From: Hyphomicrobium nitrativorans NL23
GTDB taxonomy: Bacteria; Pseudomonadota; Alphaproteobacteria; Rhizobiales; Hyphomicrobiaceae
Assembly (NCBI RefSeq): GCF_000503895.1
Contig: NC_022997.1
Location: forward strand, 2,421,821-2,485,820
Direction of reading: 5' to 3'
DNA: 64,000 nucleotides
Shown: positions 1 through 8,290 of the stretch, piece after piece
Layout: every line of letters begins with the position of its first letter
Position numbering within the stretch: the stretch's first letter is position 1
Position numbers and translations under genes: made by a program
The notes under the pieces: generated by a model
What the model was told of the DNA's origin: nothing
The model's input: the letters and a program-made list of their open reading frames with translations, nothing else
Database searches by the model: none

Positions 1-245
1 TCGACGGCACGGCGAGCGGGTTCGCGCCGTTGCCGAAGAAGGCTTTTCCGTTCCCTTCGGTCATGATCGCCTCCTCGAACGACGCTTATTGCTCGCTCGA
101 CCGCGCCAACGCGCTTGCCGAGGCTTGGGGATCCACGCTGGTGGAAGCCGGAGACGTCGGCCACGTCAACAGCGCGTCTGGACATGGGCCCTGGCCGGAC
201 GGCGTGTTGAGGTTCGGGGCGTTCCTGAGAACGCTGGAGGCGTGA
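1..245 (+). CDS. RBBP9/YdeN-like serine hydrolase, C-terminal part
   Basis: Only the last ~81 codons lie in the window; the frame is open to the left edge and ends at TGA 243-245. The segment resembles the C-terminal half of RBBP9/YdeN-type small alpha/beta hydrolases: a strand (PSVMIASSND) carrying the presumed acid Asp, then EAGDVGHVNSASGHGPWPDG with the presumed catalytic His in GHVN. The nucleophile Ser would lie upstream of the window. These are small cytosolic hydrolases of mostly unknown substrate. Family assignment is from remembered motif similarity; the biological role cannot be inferred from this fragment. Confidence 0.75.
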   Translation, partial: DGTASGFAPLPKKAFPFPSVMIASSNDAYCSLDRANALAEAWGSTLVEAGDVGHVNSASGHGPWPDGVLRFGAFLRTLEA

Positions 246-286
246 TCGCGCGCAGCGTCCGCACGCGTAACGCACGCTATCGAACA

Positions 287-321
287 AAACGGCGGGCTTC
301 GCATGTGCGAAACCCGCCGTA
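287..321 (-). terminator. Intrinsic terminator of the zeta-subunit gene
   Basis: Arms 291-303 and 306-318 form a 13-bp stem with one wobble pair and a 2-nt loop. Read on the minus strand the stem is followed by GTTTTG, a short T-tract. It sits about 30 nt after the minus-strand stop at 349; the plus strand has no T-run after it, so it most likely serves the DUF1476 gene. Confidence 0.7.
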
Positions 322-348
322 GCTGTTCATGCGGCCGTGCTGGCGAAA

Positions 349-669
349 CTACGACTTGCTGGCCTCGATCTCGGTCACCGCCTGCGCGAGGAATTCGGAG
401 AGCTTCGCGCGGATGTCGTCTTCGCTGATCGCGATGCCCTTCTGATCGAAGTCCGCCTTCACCTTGCGCACCACGTCATCGTCACCTGCCTCGGCGAGGT
501 CCGCCTTGCGTACGGCCTTCACATACTCTTCGACTTCCGTGATGCCGAGCTGTGCTGCCGCCCACTCGGCAAGCGCCTTGTTGCGCCGGCTTTCGGCGCG
601 AAACTTCAGGTCCTGGTCGTGGGCAAATTTCTTCTCAAACCCTTTTTCGCGATCTTGGAACGTCGTCAT
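349..669 (-). CDS. DUF1476 protein, F1-ATPase zeta subunit (inhibitor)
   Basis: 106 residues starting MTTFQDREKGFEKKFAHDQD, the signature opening of the DUF1476 family. In alphaproteobacteria this family is the zeta subunit of the F1Fo-ATP synthase, whose N-terminal segment inserts into F1 and blocks ATP hydrolysis. The protein is charged and helical (RRNKALAEWAAAQLG, then a four-helix bundle) with no signal peptide or membrane segment, as expected for a cytosolic protein bound to F1. The ATG at 669 is chosen because GGAGAG lies just upstream and the family begins here; the frame continues upstream without family similarity. Transcription is away from purC, so 670-1028 is a divergent promoter region. 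Confidence 0.9.
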   Translation of the reverse strand: MTTFQDREKGFEKKFAHDQDLKFRAESRRNKALAEWAAAQLGITEVEEYVKAVRKADLAEAGDDDVVRKVKADFDQKGIAISEDDIRAKLSEFLAQAVTEIEASKS

Positions 670-1028
670 GACCCTCTCCGCAAGGCTGTGGCAAAGACGC
701 ATGTTCCGCCTTTGTTCCACGTGAAACATGTGTTGTATGGGTCCAGCGCAGACCCTTAACCCGCGAGCCCTAACCCGACGTGGCAGACAAATCAACGGCT
801 TGCCTGACCCGTAACCTTGAGGGGGCTCTGACCCCTCGTTTAGATTGTTTCTCAACCCTCGTTCGGCTAGTGTCCGGACATGTTTTTTATGCGTCCGGCC
901 GACCCCCGCCAAGACGAGATTCCAAAAAAACTCGCTGCAAGATAAAGGGGTTGGCTCAACGGGGCGGAACGTCCCTTCTCCTAGAGATAAGTCTGAGCAT
1001 GAGCGTGATCGTCAAAGGACCAGGATCG
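670..1028. other. Divergent intergenic region between the zeta-subunit gene and purC
   Basis: No convincing gene. It holds the candidate parS palindrome (713-728), a possible hairpin with GAGGGG/CCCCTC arms near 820-838, and the promoter regions of the two flanking genes. An in-frame upstream extension of purC exists but lacks family similarity. Confidence 0.6.
713..728. other. Candidate parS centromere site
   Basis: TGTTCCACGTGAAACA matches the bacterial parS consensus TGTTNCACGTGAAACA at every defined position, with C at the tolerated fourth-base position. parS is the binding and CTP-clamp loading site of chromosomal ParB. The site is intergenic, 44 nt upstream of the DUF1476 start, where such sites are tolerated. 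The match is exact; function is inferred. No parA/parB genes are in the window. parS sites usually lie within tens of kilobases of the origin, so this may place the window in the origin half of the chromosome. Confidence 0.75.
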
Positions 1029-1817
1029 ATGAACAAGCGGCGTCGGATCTACGAGGGAAAGGCAAAGGTGCTCTATGAAGGCCCCGAGCCCGGCACCCTC
1101 ATTGCGCACTTCAAAGACGACGCCACAGCGTTCAACGCAAAGAAGCACGCGCTGATCGAAGGCAAGGGCGTGCTCAACAATCGCATCTCCGAGTACATCT
1201 TCCAACGTCTCGGTGAGATCGGCGTGCCGACGCACTTCCTGAAGCGTCTCAACATGCGCGAGCAGTTGATCCGCGAAGTGGAAATCATTCCGCTTGAGGT
1301 CGTCGTGCGCAACGTGGCCGCCGGCTCGCTCTCCGCGCGTCTCGGCCTCGAAGAGGGCATGCAGCTGCCGCGGTCCATCATCGAATTCTACTACAAGGCC
1401 GACAACCTGAACGACCCGATGGTCTCGGAAGAGCACATCACGGCGTTCGGCTGGGCCACCCCGCAGGAGATCGACGAGATCATGCAGCTCGCGCTGCGCG
1501 TGAACGACTTCCTCGTCGGCCTCTTCCTCGGCATCGGCATCCGCCTCGTCGACTTCAAGGTGGAGTTCGGCCGCCTGTGGGACAACGAGCAGATGCGCAT
1601 CGTGCTGGCCGACGAGATCAGCCCCGACTGCTGCCGCCTGTGGGACATCTCCTCGGGCGACAAGCTCGACAAGGATCGCTTCCGGCGTGACCTGGGTGGC
1701 GTGCTCGAAGCCTACCAGGAAGTCGCGCGCCGCCTCGGGGTGCTGACCGAGAACCGCCCGCCGAAGGGCATCGGCCCGGTGCTGGTGGCGTCCAACCCCA
1801 CCGGCAAGCCGAACTAG
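1029..1817 (+). CDS. purC: Phosphoribosylaminoimidazole-succinocarboxamide synthase
   Basis: SAICAR synthetase joins CAIR and aspartate with ATP in de novo purine synthesis (cytosol). 262 residues, the size of the compact alphaproteobacterial form. Recognisable stretches are [20 protein letters not shown] at the N-terminus (nucleotide-binding region), [40 protein letters not shown], the VRNVAAGSL motif and [11 protein letters not shown] near the C-terminus. The ATG at 1029 is preferred over an in-frame ATG 30 nt upstream because family members begin MN(K/R)RRRIYEG and CAGGA lies close upstream. It heads a run of purine genes (purC, purS, purQ, purL) on this strand, with a repeat element immediately downstream. 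Confidence 0.97.
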   Translation: MNKRRRIYEGKAKVLYEGPEPGTLIAHFKDDATAFNAKKHALIEGKGVLNNRISEYIFQRLGEIGVPTHFLKRLNMREQLIREVEIIPLEVVVRNVAAGSLSARLGLEEGMQLPRSIIEFYYKADNLNDPMVSEEHITAFGWATPQEIDEIMQLALRVNDFLVGLFLGIGIRLVDFKVEFGRLWDNEQMRIVLADEISPDCCRLWDISSGDKLDKDRFRRDLGGVLEAYQEVARRLGVLTENRPPKGIGPVLVASNPTGKPN

Positions 1818-1823
1818 TGCCCT

Positions 1824-1945
1824 TGTCATCCCGGAAAGGCTGAGGCGTAAAAGCCGAAGCCTTATCCGGGACCCATCGCCAGGATCCAGCGCAAGACTCG
1901 TCGAAGACGCGATATTTTGCGATAGAAGCTGTTCCTGGGTTCGGC
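1824..1945. repeat. Dispersed repeat family A, copy 1
   Basis: Begins TGTCATCCCGG just after the purC stop. The core at 1885-1940 (CCAGCGCAAGACTCGTCG and on to CCTGGGT) is nearly identical to 37798-37852. In the second copy the core is bounded by GGGACCCAG/CTGGGTCCC inverted ends. Non-coding; it fills most of the purC-purS gap. Confidence 0.75.
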
Positions 1946-2026
1946 GCGGTGCTCCGGCTTTCGCCGCCGGTCCATGCAAAGCATGGCTCCAGCATGAGGC
2001 CGTGATGACAACTTGAGGAATATCCG

Positions 2027-2269
2027 ATGAAGGCCCGTATCAAGGTGACGCTGAAGCCTGGCGTCCTCGACCCGCAGGGCAAGGCCATCCAGAACGCGCT
2101 TGGCGCGCTCGGCTTCGACGGCGTCAACGACGTCCGCCAGGGCAAGTACATCGAGGTCGATGTCGCCGGCATGAGCGAGGAGCAGGCCCGCACGGAAGTC
2201 GAGCGGATGTGCCGCGACCTGCTGGCGAACACAGTGATCGAAAACTACACCTACGAGCTGGCGCCTTGA
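2027..2269 (+). CDS. purS: Phosphoribosylformylglycinamidine synthase, PurS subunit
   Basis: 80 residues: MKARIKVTLKPGVLDPQGKA, then GFDGVNDVRQGKYIEVDV and the C-terminal NTVIENYTYEL, all typical of PurS. PurS dimers bridge PurQ (glutaminase) and PurL (synthetase) in the three-subunit FGAM synthase that converts FGAR to FGAM using glutamine and ATP. GAGGA lies 8 nt before the ATG at 2027. The stop codon shares its last A with the next ATG (TGATG), so the following secreted-protein gene is probably translationally coupled to it. Confidence 0.96.
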   Translation: MKARIKVTLKPGVLDPQGKAIQNALGALGFDGVNDVRQGKYIEVDVAGMSEEQARTEVERMCRDLLANTVIENYTYELAP

Positions 2270-2715
2270 TGGGGCCGCGCCGCTGCTGGGCCTTGGCGTT
2301 GGCGTTGGCGAGCGCACTTCTCGTCTCGCCCGCGGCCGTTCGTGCGGCACCGCCCAATCTCGATTGCGAGCTTGGCTACGAGGGCCTCCGCTTCTACGCG
2401 ACCGCCCTCCCCGGTGCGGAGACCGGCCACGAAGGCGGCTTCGATTTCGTGACGGTGTCTGAGCCGGATCGCTGGATCGCCCGTATCTTCATCACGACGC
2501 CGGATCACGCCGCTCATCCTGCCGTCGTCCAGCGCACCCAGCGCAAGCAGGTGACGGACGTGTGGACGGCCGACAGCAAGGGATGCGGATTTGGCAACTC
2601 CGGCCAGTTCACCATCCTGATGAACGATATGAAGTCCGGAGACACGGAAATGACCAACGCCTCCCGCGTCGAGGTCGAAGAGCGCAAGCGAGAGAAATCG
2701 CCGCTCACGCCCTGA
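2269..2715 (+). CDS. Secreted protein of unknown function coupled to purS
   Basis: 148 residues. The first ~26 (MGPRRCWALALALASALLVS and on to VRAA) form a clear Sec signal peptide, so the product is periplasmic or secreted. The mature part has a Cys near its start, PSEPDRWIARIF-like strands and a charged C-terminus (EERKREKSPLTP). I do not recognise the family. The start codon overlaps the purS stop by one base, and no other start fits a signal peptide, so expression with purS is likely. An exported protein inside a cytosolic purine operon is unexpected; a purine role cannot be inferred. Confidence 0.75.
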   Translation: MGPRRCWALALALASALLVSPAAVRAAPPNLDCELGYEGLRFYATALPGAETGHEGGFDFVTVSEPDRWIARIFITTPDHAAHPAVVQRTQRKQVTDVWTADSKGCGFGNSGQFTILMNDMKSGDTEMTNASRVEVEERKREKSPLTP

Positions 2716-2722
2716 GTTTTAA

Positions 2723-2771
2723 GACCGATGATTCACGCTTCGGACTGATAGGGTCCTACGCGATCATGGTC
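2723..2771. repeat. 49-bp repeat family D, copy 1 (upstream of purQ)
   Basis: Starts GACCGATGATTCACGC and ends GCGATCATGGTC; 46 of 49 bases match 11564-11612. The ends are inverted (GACC-g-ATGAT against ATCAT-GGTC) and an inner TCGGAC faces GTCCTA. It ends 29 nt before the purQ ATG; the second copy ends 31 nt before bolA. It could be a regulatory site or a palindromic mobile repeat. Confidence 0.75.
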
Positions 2772-2800
2772 CTTGCGAAAACGAAAGTAGAGCCGAACCC

Positions 2801-3505
2801 ATGCTGCGCGCCTCCGTCATCGTCTTCCCCGGTTCGAACTGCGACCGCGACGTCAAGGTCGCGCTCGAAGCCATCACGGGCTTCCCGGTGAAAATGGTCT
2901 GGCATGGCGACGCAAGCGTGCCCGCGTCGGACCTGATCGTGCTGCCGGGCGGTTTCTCTTACGGCGACTATCTGCGCTGCGGGGCCATGGCGGCGCATTC
3001 GCCGATCATGCGCGACGTGGTCGAGAAGGCGAAGAAGGGCACGCCCGTCCTCGGCATCTGCAACGGCTTCCAGGTGCTGTGCGAGTCGGGCCTGCTCCCG
3101 GGCGTCCTGATGCGCAACACCTCGCTCCACTTCATCTGCCGCGACGTTTATCTGAAGGCCGAGACGGACAAGGGCTTCTTCACCAAGTGCTACCGGCCGG
3201 GCGAAGTGATCCGGATGCCCGTCGCGCACGCAGAAGGCAACTTCTTCGCCGATTCCGAGACGCTGGACCGGCTCGAAGGCGAAGGCCGCGTTGCGTTCCG
3301 CTATTGCGACCGGGAGGGCAACGTCTCGCCGGAGACCGGCATCAACGGCGCCCAGCGCAACATCGCGGGCATCACGGACGAGACCGGGCGCATCCTGGGC
3401 CTCATGCCCCACCCCGAGCGCCTTTACGACGCGATCCTCGGCGGTACCGACGGCCGGCGCATCTTCGAGAGCGCGCTCCTGAGCACGCTGGAAGCGGCGG
3501 CTTGA
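2801..3505 (+). CDS. purQ: Phosphoribosylformylglycinamidine synthase, PurQ glutaminase subunit
   Basis: 234 residues, a class I glutamine amidotransferase. It supplies ammonia from glutamine to PurL for the FGAR to FGAM step. The nucleophile Cys87 lies in GICNGFQVL; the His-Glu pair is in LMPHPERL (His204, Glu206). The N-terminal [12 protein letters not shown] and [14 protein letters not shown] are diagnostic of PurQ. It is full length with an ATG at 2801. It follows the purS-coupled secreted-protein gene by 85 nt, and the gap holds repeat D, so it may have its own promoter or be regulated there. Confidence 0.97.
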   Translation: MLRASVIVFPGSNCDRDVKVALEAITGFPVKMVWHGDASVPASDLIVLPGGFSYGDYLRCGAMAAHSPIMRDVVEKAKKGTPVLGICNGFQVLCESGLLPGVLMRNTSLHFICRDVYLKAETDKGFFTKCYRPGEVIRMPVAHAEGNFFADSETLDRLEGEGRVAFRYCDREGNVSPETGINGAQRNIAGITDETGRILGLMPHPERLYDAILGGTDGRRIFESALLSTLEAAA

Positions 3506-3534
3506 CGTTTCGTCATGGGGCTAAAACGCAAATA

Positions 3535-3558
3535 GGGACGAACCTTTCGGCTCGTCCC
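3535..3558 (+). terminator. Probable terminator after purQ
   Basis: GGGACGAACC-TTTC-GGCTCGTCCC forms a 10-bp stem with one mismatch, starting 29 nt after the purQ stop. It is followed by CCACCATTTCTCTT, a weak T-rich stretch. If it works, purL is expressed separately from purCSQ. Confidence 0.55.
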
Positions 3559-4191
3559 CACCATTTCTCTTGCCTGAGGCAAGGTGAGTTCCGGAGCCCG
3601 GCATCTCACCGGGCTGGCCGAACTCAGCGCTGTTTGCGGCTCCGGTCCGGAGCGGACCAAACCTGCAGAAGCGCGAGCAACACGGCTTTCATTTGCGATC
3701 TCTCTTCATTCCAAATTTCGAACCTGGGATCGCTCCGGGCCGGATTTGGCTCGGAGTGGCGACCCCTCAACTGTTCGTGTGCCCCTCATATAGCGCCGCG
3801 CCCCGACAAAGGCGAGTGCGGCAGAAGCGCGCCAGCCCTGCGGGAAATGCACAGGCCGGACGAAAAACAACGCGGCAGCGCTCGGGGCGCGACTGCGCCC
3901 CGTCTTGGCGAAGCCAAGCTCCGCTTGGACGCAAGTGCGCCGGCCCTCCACACAACACCACGCTCCTTGAACGAAGCTTCCCTCAGCTTGTGTCAGCCCA
4001 AAAAAGACGGCTGCGGAAGCAGCCCGGGAGCAAGGCGATCCGGGCCAAGTGGCCCGGCCATCCACAAAGCACCGCGCCCCTTATTCGAAGCCTGCTTCAG
4101 CTTGTGTCAGGCCAAAAAGAAAGAAGGCGGGAGATTTCTCTCCCGCCTTCTTCCGCGTGGCACCGATTAAGGAGGAAACGGCGCTAATCGC
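3559..4191. repeat. Non-coding region with two units of repeat family C
   Basis: No gene is supported across about 630 bp. The first third holds nested inverted repeats (GAGTTC...GAACTC around GCCCGG...CCGGGC, about 3586-3625). Two family C units follow, at about 3886-4006 and 4015-4118. Each ends CGAAGC-(n)-CAGCTTGTGTCAG followed by an A-run, and the second carries GGCCATCCACAAAGCACC. Related units lie near 12330, 16008, 16195 and 21838. Confidence 0.65.
4121..4152 (-). terminator. Terminator of the minus-strand secreted-protein gene
   Basis: A perfect 14-bp stem (4121-4134 with 4139-4152) around loop TTTC. On the minus strand it is followed by CTTTCTTTTT. It lies 40 nt after the stop of the gene ending at 4192. 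Confidence 0.85.
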
Positions 4192-4584
4192 TTACGACTT
4201 GTAGGGCGCACGGTCGAACACGCGCGCGCTCATCCGTTCCGCACCGGGGCCGCAGAAGAACTCGGCGGATGCACCAGACGCGGTATCGAGCTTGAACCCG
4301 GTCCCCTGGCTGATGGGAACGACGATCCGGGTGCCCGGACCGGCGACGAAGGCGTCGCCCTCCGTTTCGGCAAGAACGACCGTCAGATGACAGGCGTTGT
4401 TGAGCGTCTCGAAGTAGGTCACGGTCTGCTTACCGCCAATGGCGAGCGAAAGGCCCCGCTTCGGAGACATGATCTCATGGTCACTGCCACGATCGGCCGG
4501 AAGGCCAGATCCTGCCAGAGCGGCACCAGCGGCCAGAAGGGCCGACACACTCACCAATGCAATGCGCTTTGTCGCTTTCAACAT
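4192..4584 (-). CDS. Small secreted protein, unknown function
   Basis: 130 residues with a Sec signal peptide (MLKATKRIALVSVSALLAAG, cleavage near ALA-GSG). The mature part is small and beta-rich: SLAIGGKQTVTYFETLNNAC, then a second Cys in EFFCGPGAERM that could form a disulfide. I do not recognise the family. The ATG at 4584 is preceded by TAGGAG at good spacing and starts directly at the signal peptide; longer in-frame starts would bury it. It lies alone on the minus strand between purQ and purL with a strong terminator. Nothing indicates its substrate or partner. Confidence 0.8.
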   Translation of the reverse strand: MLKATKRIALVSVSALLAAGAALAGSGLPADRGSDHEIMSPKRGLSLAIGGKQTVTYFETLNNACHLTVVLAETEGDAFVAGPGTRIVVPISQGTGFKLDTASGASAEFFCGPGAERMSARVFDRAPYKS

Positions 4585-4969
4585 GGTTGTGCTCCTAGTT
4601 GCCAGGGAAGTTCTGATGATCGCCGACCGGGTACCCTGCGCCCTCATTGCCAGCTTGAGGAAGACCATAACGGCATGACTCGGCGGAGAAAATTGATAAT
4701 GCTGCATAGCAGCGGCCGATTTTGTGCAGCGCGGTACTGTCGCATTAACTCAGATGTCGCACCGCCTTGCGAACGGCTCGGCGCTTTCTAATCCCTCTCC
4801 GGAGCATATCCATTTCGAGGATGCGATGAAGCGCGCAGCGAAGAAGGCCGTCCCGGAAGCGACAAGCGCGGCGGCAGCCGCTATAAGCTCCGCGTCAGAT
4901 GGAGCCCACGGTTACAGGACCTGTAGCCTCAGGCGACAGCCTTCCCCGCGAGAGACCCGAAAGCCAGAG
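4585..4969. other. Divergent region upstream of purL
   Basis: No independent gene is supported. The purL frame is open upstream, with an alternative ATG at 4826, but that extension (about 48 residues, Ala/Ser-rich) has no PurL similarity. The region presumably carries the promoters of purL and of the minus-strand secreted protein. Confidence 0.55.
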
Positions 4970-7204
4970 ATGCAGGATACCGCACCCCCCGAGATCACCC
5001 CCGAGGTCGTCGCCGCGCACGGGCTCAAGCCCGACGAATATCAGCGCCTGCTCAAGATCCTCGGCCGCGAGCCCAGCATGACGGAGCTTGGCATTTTCTC
5101 GGTCATGTGGAGCGAGCACTGCTCCTATAAGTCGAGCCGCTTCTGGCTGAAGACGCTGCCGACCTCCGGCGCCAAGGTGATCCAGGGCCCAGGCGAGAAC
5201 GCGGGCGTGGTCGATCTCGGCGACGGCGACGCGGCCATCTTCAAGATGGAGAGCCACAACCATCCGTCCTACATCGAGCCTTACCAGGGCGCGGCAACGG
5301 GCGTCGGCGGCATCATGCGCGACGTGTTCACGATGGGCGCGCGCCCGGTCGCGAACTTGAACGCGCTGCGCTTCGGAGATCCTTCGCACCCGAAGACGCG
5401 CCACCTCGTCTCGGGCGTCGTCTCCGGCATCGGCGGTTACGGCAATTGCGTGGGCGTGCCCACCGTCGGCGGCGAAGTGAACTTCAACGCAGGCTACAAC
5501 GGCAACATCCTCGTCAACGCGATGTGCGTCGGTCTCGCGAAGACGGACAAGATCTTCTATTCCGCCGCCAAGGGCGTCGGCCTTCCCGTCGTTTACACGG
5601 GCTCGAAGACCGGACGCGACGGCATCCACGGCGCGACGATGGCCTCTGCCGAGTTCGACGACAAATCGGAAGAGAAGCGCCCGACCGTGCAGGTCGGCGA
5701 TCCCTTCACCGAGAAACTGTTGATCGAAGCCTGCCTGGAGCTGATGGCTTCGGATGCCATCATTGCGATCCAGGACATGGGGGCTGCGGGCCTCACGTCC
5801 TCGACGTCCGAAATGGCCGACAAGGGTGGCGTCGGCATCGAGCTGAACCTCGACCACGTGCCTCAGCGCGAAGAGAACATGACGGCCTACGAGATGATGC
5901 TCTCGGAAAGCCAGGAGCGCATGCTCATGATCCTGAAGCCCGGCCGCGAGCCCGAGGCCGAAGCGATCTTCACGAAATGGGGCCTCGACTTCGCCGTCAT
6001 CGGCGTCACCACAGACACCGGCCGCATGGTTGTGACGCACAAGGGCAAGGTGGAAGCCGATCTTCCGGTGCCGGTGCTCGCGAACTCGGCGCCGATCTAC
6101 GAGCGTCCGTGGTTTGCGCACGTTCCCCCGCAGCCCGTGCTGCCGCAGTGGGTCAAGGCGCCGAACGGCAATCTCAACGCGTTGAAGACGATGATGGGCG
6201 CGCCCGCGCTCGCCTCGCGCCGCTGGGTGTGGGAACAGTACGATCACATGGTGATGGGCGACACCGTGGGCCGACCGGGCGGCGACGCCGCCGTCGTGCG
6301 CGTGCACGGCACGAAGAAGGGCATCGCCGCCACCTGCGACGTCACTCCCCGCTATGTCGCGGCCGACCCGGAGATGGGCACCAAGCAGGCCGTTGTCGAA
6401 ACCTGGCGCAACCTCACCGCCGTCGGCGCCGATCCCATCGCCATCACCGACAACATGAATTTCGGCAACCCCGAGCGGCCCGAGATCATGGGGCAGTTCG
6501 TGGGCTCCGTAAAAGGCATGGCGGAAGCCTGCCGCGTGCTCGACTATCCCGTCGTGTCGGGCAACGTCTCGCTTTACAACGAGACCAACGGCGTCGGCAT
6601 CCCGCCCACTCCGGCCATCGGCGGCGTCGGCCTCATCCCCGACATCGCGTTCATGGCCGACATCCGCCTGAAGCGCGACGGCGATCTCCTGATCGCCATC
6701 GGCCGCGAGCAGGGCTGGCTCGGCCAGTCGCTCTATCAGGAGATTATCTGCGAGAAGCTCGAAGGCGCACCGCCCCCGGTCGACCTCGCCGACGAGATCA
6801 AGGCGGGCCGCCTCGTGCGCGCGCTGATCCGCGAGAAGAAGGTGTCGGCGGTGCACGACGTCTCGGACGGCGGGCTGCTGGTGGCGATTGCGGAGATGGC
6901 GCTCGCCTCCCTCGATCCCGTGACGGGCGCACGCCTCGGCGTCGAGTTGTTCGCCTACGAAGGCAAGCTCCCCCACCACGCGATCTGGTTTGGCGAGGAC
7001 CAGGGCCGCTACGTGCTCTCCGTCGATCCCGCAAAGGCCGAGGAAGTGATCGAGCGCGCGCGCCTGCTGGCCCTTCCCGCCCGCATCGTCGGCCGTACCG
7101 GCGGCGATTCCATCGTGTTGAAGGGCGAAGACCCGCTGCCGCTCTCGGACCTCGCGGAGATCAACGAGAGCTGGCTGCCGCAGTACATGGCGGGCGAGTT
7201 GTAG
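4970..7204 (+). CDS. purL: Phosphoribosylformylglycinamidine synthase, PurL subunit
   Basis: The synthetase subunit of FGAM synthase; it activates FGAR with ATP and aminates it with ammonia from PurQ. 744 residues, the usual small-PurL length. Landmarks: [16 protein letters not shown] near residue 45; [20 protein letters not shown] (ATP/substrate loop) near residue 95; [30 protein letters not shown] and [13 protein letters not shown] in the second AIRS-like half; [16 protein letters not shown] near the C-terminus. The ATG at 4970 gives [20 protein letters not shown], the standard family start. It is separated from purQ by 1.46 kb of repeats plus an opposing gene, so it is probably transcribed from its own promoter. 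Confidence 0.97.
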   Translation: MQDTAPPEITPEVVAAHGLKPDEYQRLLKILGREPSMTELGIFSVMWSEHCSYKSSRFWLKTLPTSGAKVIQGPGENAGVVDLGDGDAAIFKMESHNHPSYIEPYQGAATGVGGIMRDVFTMGARPVANLNALRFGDPSHPKTRHLVSGVVSGIGGYGNCVGVPTVGGEVNFNAGYNGNILVNAMCVGLAKTDKIFYSAAKGVGLPVVYTGSKTGRDGIHGATMASAEFDDKSEEKRPTVQVGDPFTEKLLIEACLELMASDAIIAIQDMGAAGLTSSTSEMADKGGVGIELNLDHVPQREENMTAYEMMLSESQERMLMILKPGREPEAEAIFTKWGLDFAVIGVTTDTGRMVVTHKGKVEADLPVPVLANSAPIYERPWFAHVPPQPVLPQWVKAPNGNLNALKTMMGAPALASRRWVWEQYDHMVMGDTVGRPGGDAAVVRVHGTKKGIAATCDVTPRYVAADPEMGTKQAVVETWRNLTAVGADPIAITDNMNFGNPERPEIMGQFVGSVKGMAEACRVLDYPVVSGNVSLYNETNGVGIPPTPAIGGVGLIPDIAFMADIRLKRDGDLLIAIGREQGWLGQSLYQEIICEKLEGAPPPVDLADEIKAGRLVRALIREKKVSAVHDVSDGGLLVAIAEMALASLDPVTGARLGVELFAYEGKLPHHAIWFGEDQGRYVLSVDPAKAEEVIERARLLALPARIVGRTGGDSIVLKGEDPLPLSDLAEINESWLPQYMAGEL

Positions 7205-7256
7205 GCTCCCAGGCCGTAGAGCGCGTTTCGCTTTTCCGGCGAAGATCGGAGACGCT

Positions 7257-7886
7257 ATGCGATTGCTTGTGCTGGGCGCATCGGGTGGCGTGGGGTCCTG
7301 TTTGCTGGAGCAAGCCGTTGCGCGCGGACACTGCGTGACCGCGCAAACCCGCAAGCCAGACAAACTGACGTCAAGCGCGGCCGTCAGCATCGTCGTCGGC
7401 TCACCCACCGATGAAGCCTTTCTGCGGCGGCACGTCGCCGGTCACGACGCCGTCGTGCTGTGTCTCGGCGTCGACAGGATCGGCCGCACGACCTTGTTCT
7501 CTGAGAGCACAAAGGCGGTCATCGGCGCGATGAACGCTGCTGGTGTGAGACGCCTGATCGCGGTGACGGGGGTTGGGGCCGGCGACAGCAAGGGCCACGG
7601 CGGCTGGTTTTACAACGCCGTCATCTACCCGCTCTTCACGCGAAACCGCTATGCTGACAAGGACCGGCAAGAAGACATCATCGAGCGGAGCAATTTGGAT
7701 TGGACCATCATCAGACCCGCGCCATTCGCCGCCAAGGCAGGGACCGGCGCGTGGCAGGTCCACACGGACATCCCGGACGCGCTGCAATTGACGTCCGTCA
7801 CCCGCGCCGAGGTCGCGAGCTTCATCCTCGACAGTCTTGAGACTGGGCGCTTCCTGCGTCAAAAGCCGTTCATCGGCCACGTCTGA
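7257..7886 (+). CDS. NAD(P)-binding atypical SDR protein (NmrA/BLVRB-like)
   Basis: 209 residues. The N-terminus MRLLVLGASGGVGSCLLEQA is a Rossmann strand with GxSGGxG dinucleotide-binding glycines, followed by an Arg/Lys pair (TRKPDK) that often selects NADPH. Later motifs (HDAVVLCLG, MNAAGVRRLIAVTGVGAGDS, LDWTIIRPA) match atypical short-chain dehydrogenases such as NmrA-like and biliverdin-reductase-B-like proteins. These are cytosolic reductases or redox sensors; the substrate is unknown. GGAGACG precedes the ATG. It starts 52 nt after purL and may be read through from it. It opens the accessory block that separates purL from bolA. Confidence 0.85.
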   Translation: MRLLVLGASGGVGSCLLEQAVARGHCVTAQTRKPDKLTSSAAVSIVVGSPTDEAFLRRHVAGHDAVVLCLGVDRIGRTTLFSESTKAVIGAMNAAGVRRLIAVTGVGAGDSKGHGGWFYNAVIYPLFTRNRYADKDRQEDIIERSNLDWTIIRPAPFAAKAGTGAWQVHTDIPDALQLTSVTRAEVASFILDSLETGRFLRQKPFIGHV

Positions 7887-8056
7887 CGGCGACACGGCAA
7901 CGCGGGGACGCGTTCTGCGCGAACGGGTCTCTGCCGCTGCGAACGATTGGACGTTCTGAAAATATTCTTGGACGTCCAGGCAAACGCCTCTCGGCAGATT
8001 TGTCATGATCCTGTCAGGCCACCACGCATCATGCGCAGGAAGAGACGGATCATCAA

Positions 8057-8266
8057 ATGACAGATCTCACGAACGGCAACCAAGACGGCGCCCCAAGCGC
8101 TGCCCACGAAAACCTGACGGATGCCGAACTCGATGCCGTCGCCGGCGGCTTCATTATCGGCGCCGTGACCAGTGTTGGAAAATTCGTCAAGGACGTCGCG
8201 GTCGGTGCGTTCGAAGGCGGGATGGACGGCGTCCGCGCAGGCTTCAACGGCCCCGCGAAGCGCTAA
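8057..8266 (+). CDS. Double-glycine leader peptide 1 (putative bacteriocin precursor)
   Basis: 69 residues. The N-terminal 31 form a leader ending LTDAELDAVAGG, the double-glycine type cut by C39-peptidase ABC exporters. The predicted 38-residue core begins FIIGAVTSVGK and holds several GxxxG spacings (GAFEG, GGMDG, GVRAG), with Lys/Arg scattered through it, as in membrane-active helical peptides. It lies 24 nt upstream of a second peptide of the same design. AGGAAGAGA lies 10-15 nt before the ATG. No exporter, immunity protein or maturase is recognisable nearby, so export would need machinery encoded elsewhere. Leader recognition is solid; the antimicrobial role is inference, and a signalling or housekeeping role is possible. 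Confidence 0.8.
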   Translation: MTDLTNGNQDGAPSAAHENLTDAELDAVAGGFIIGAVTSVGKFVKDVAVGAFEGGMDGVRAGFNGPAKR

Positions 8267-8290
8267 CAACCAACTATCGAGACACAGACA

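Noticed and set aside
780-1028. An N-terminal extension of purC
   Set aside because: It covers the promoter region, lacks family similarity, and [14 protein letters not shown] is the usual start.
3661-3790. A possible minus-strand tRNA T-arm (GGTTCGAAA) in the purQ-purL gap
   Set aside because: The flanking bases do not form the 5-bp T-stem, and no acceptor or anticodon stem can be built around it.
4826-4969. An N-terminal extension of purL from an earlier ATG
   Set aside because: The added ~48 residues have no PurL similarity; family members start at the [12 protein letters not shown] position.
4895-7408. An 837-codon open frame antisense to purL, and similar long antisense frames over icd (19167-21539), the RND pump (33447-36062) and the aldehyde dehydrogenase (9049-10674)
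   Set aside because: They mirror strongly conserved genes on the other strand, have no recognisable motifs, and follow from high G+C codon use.
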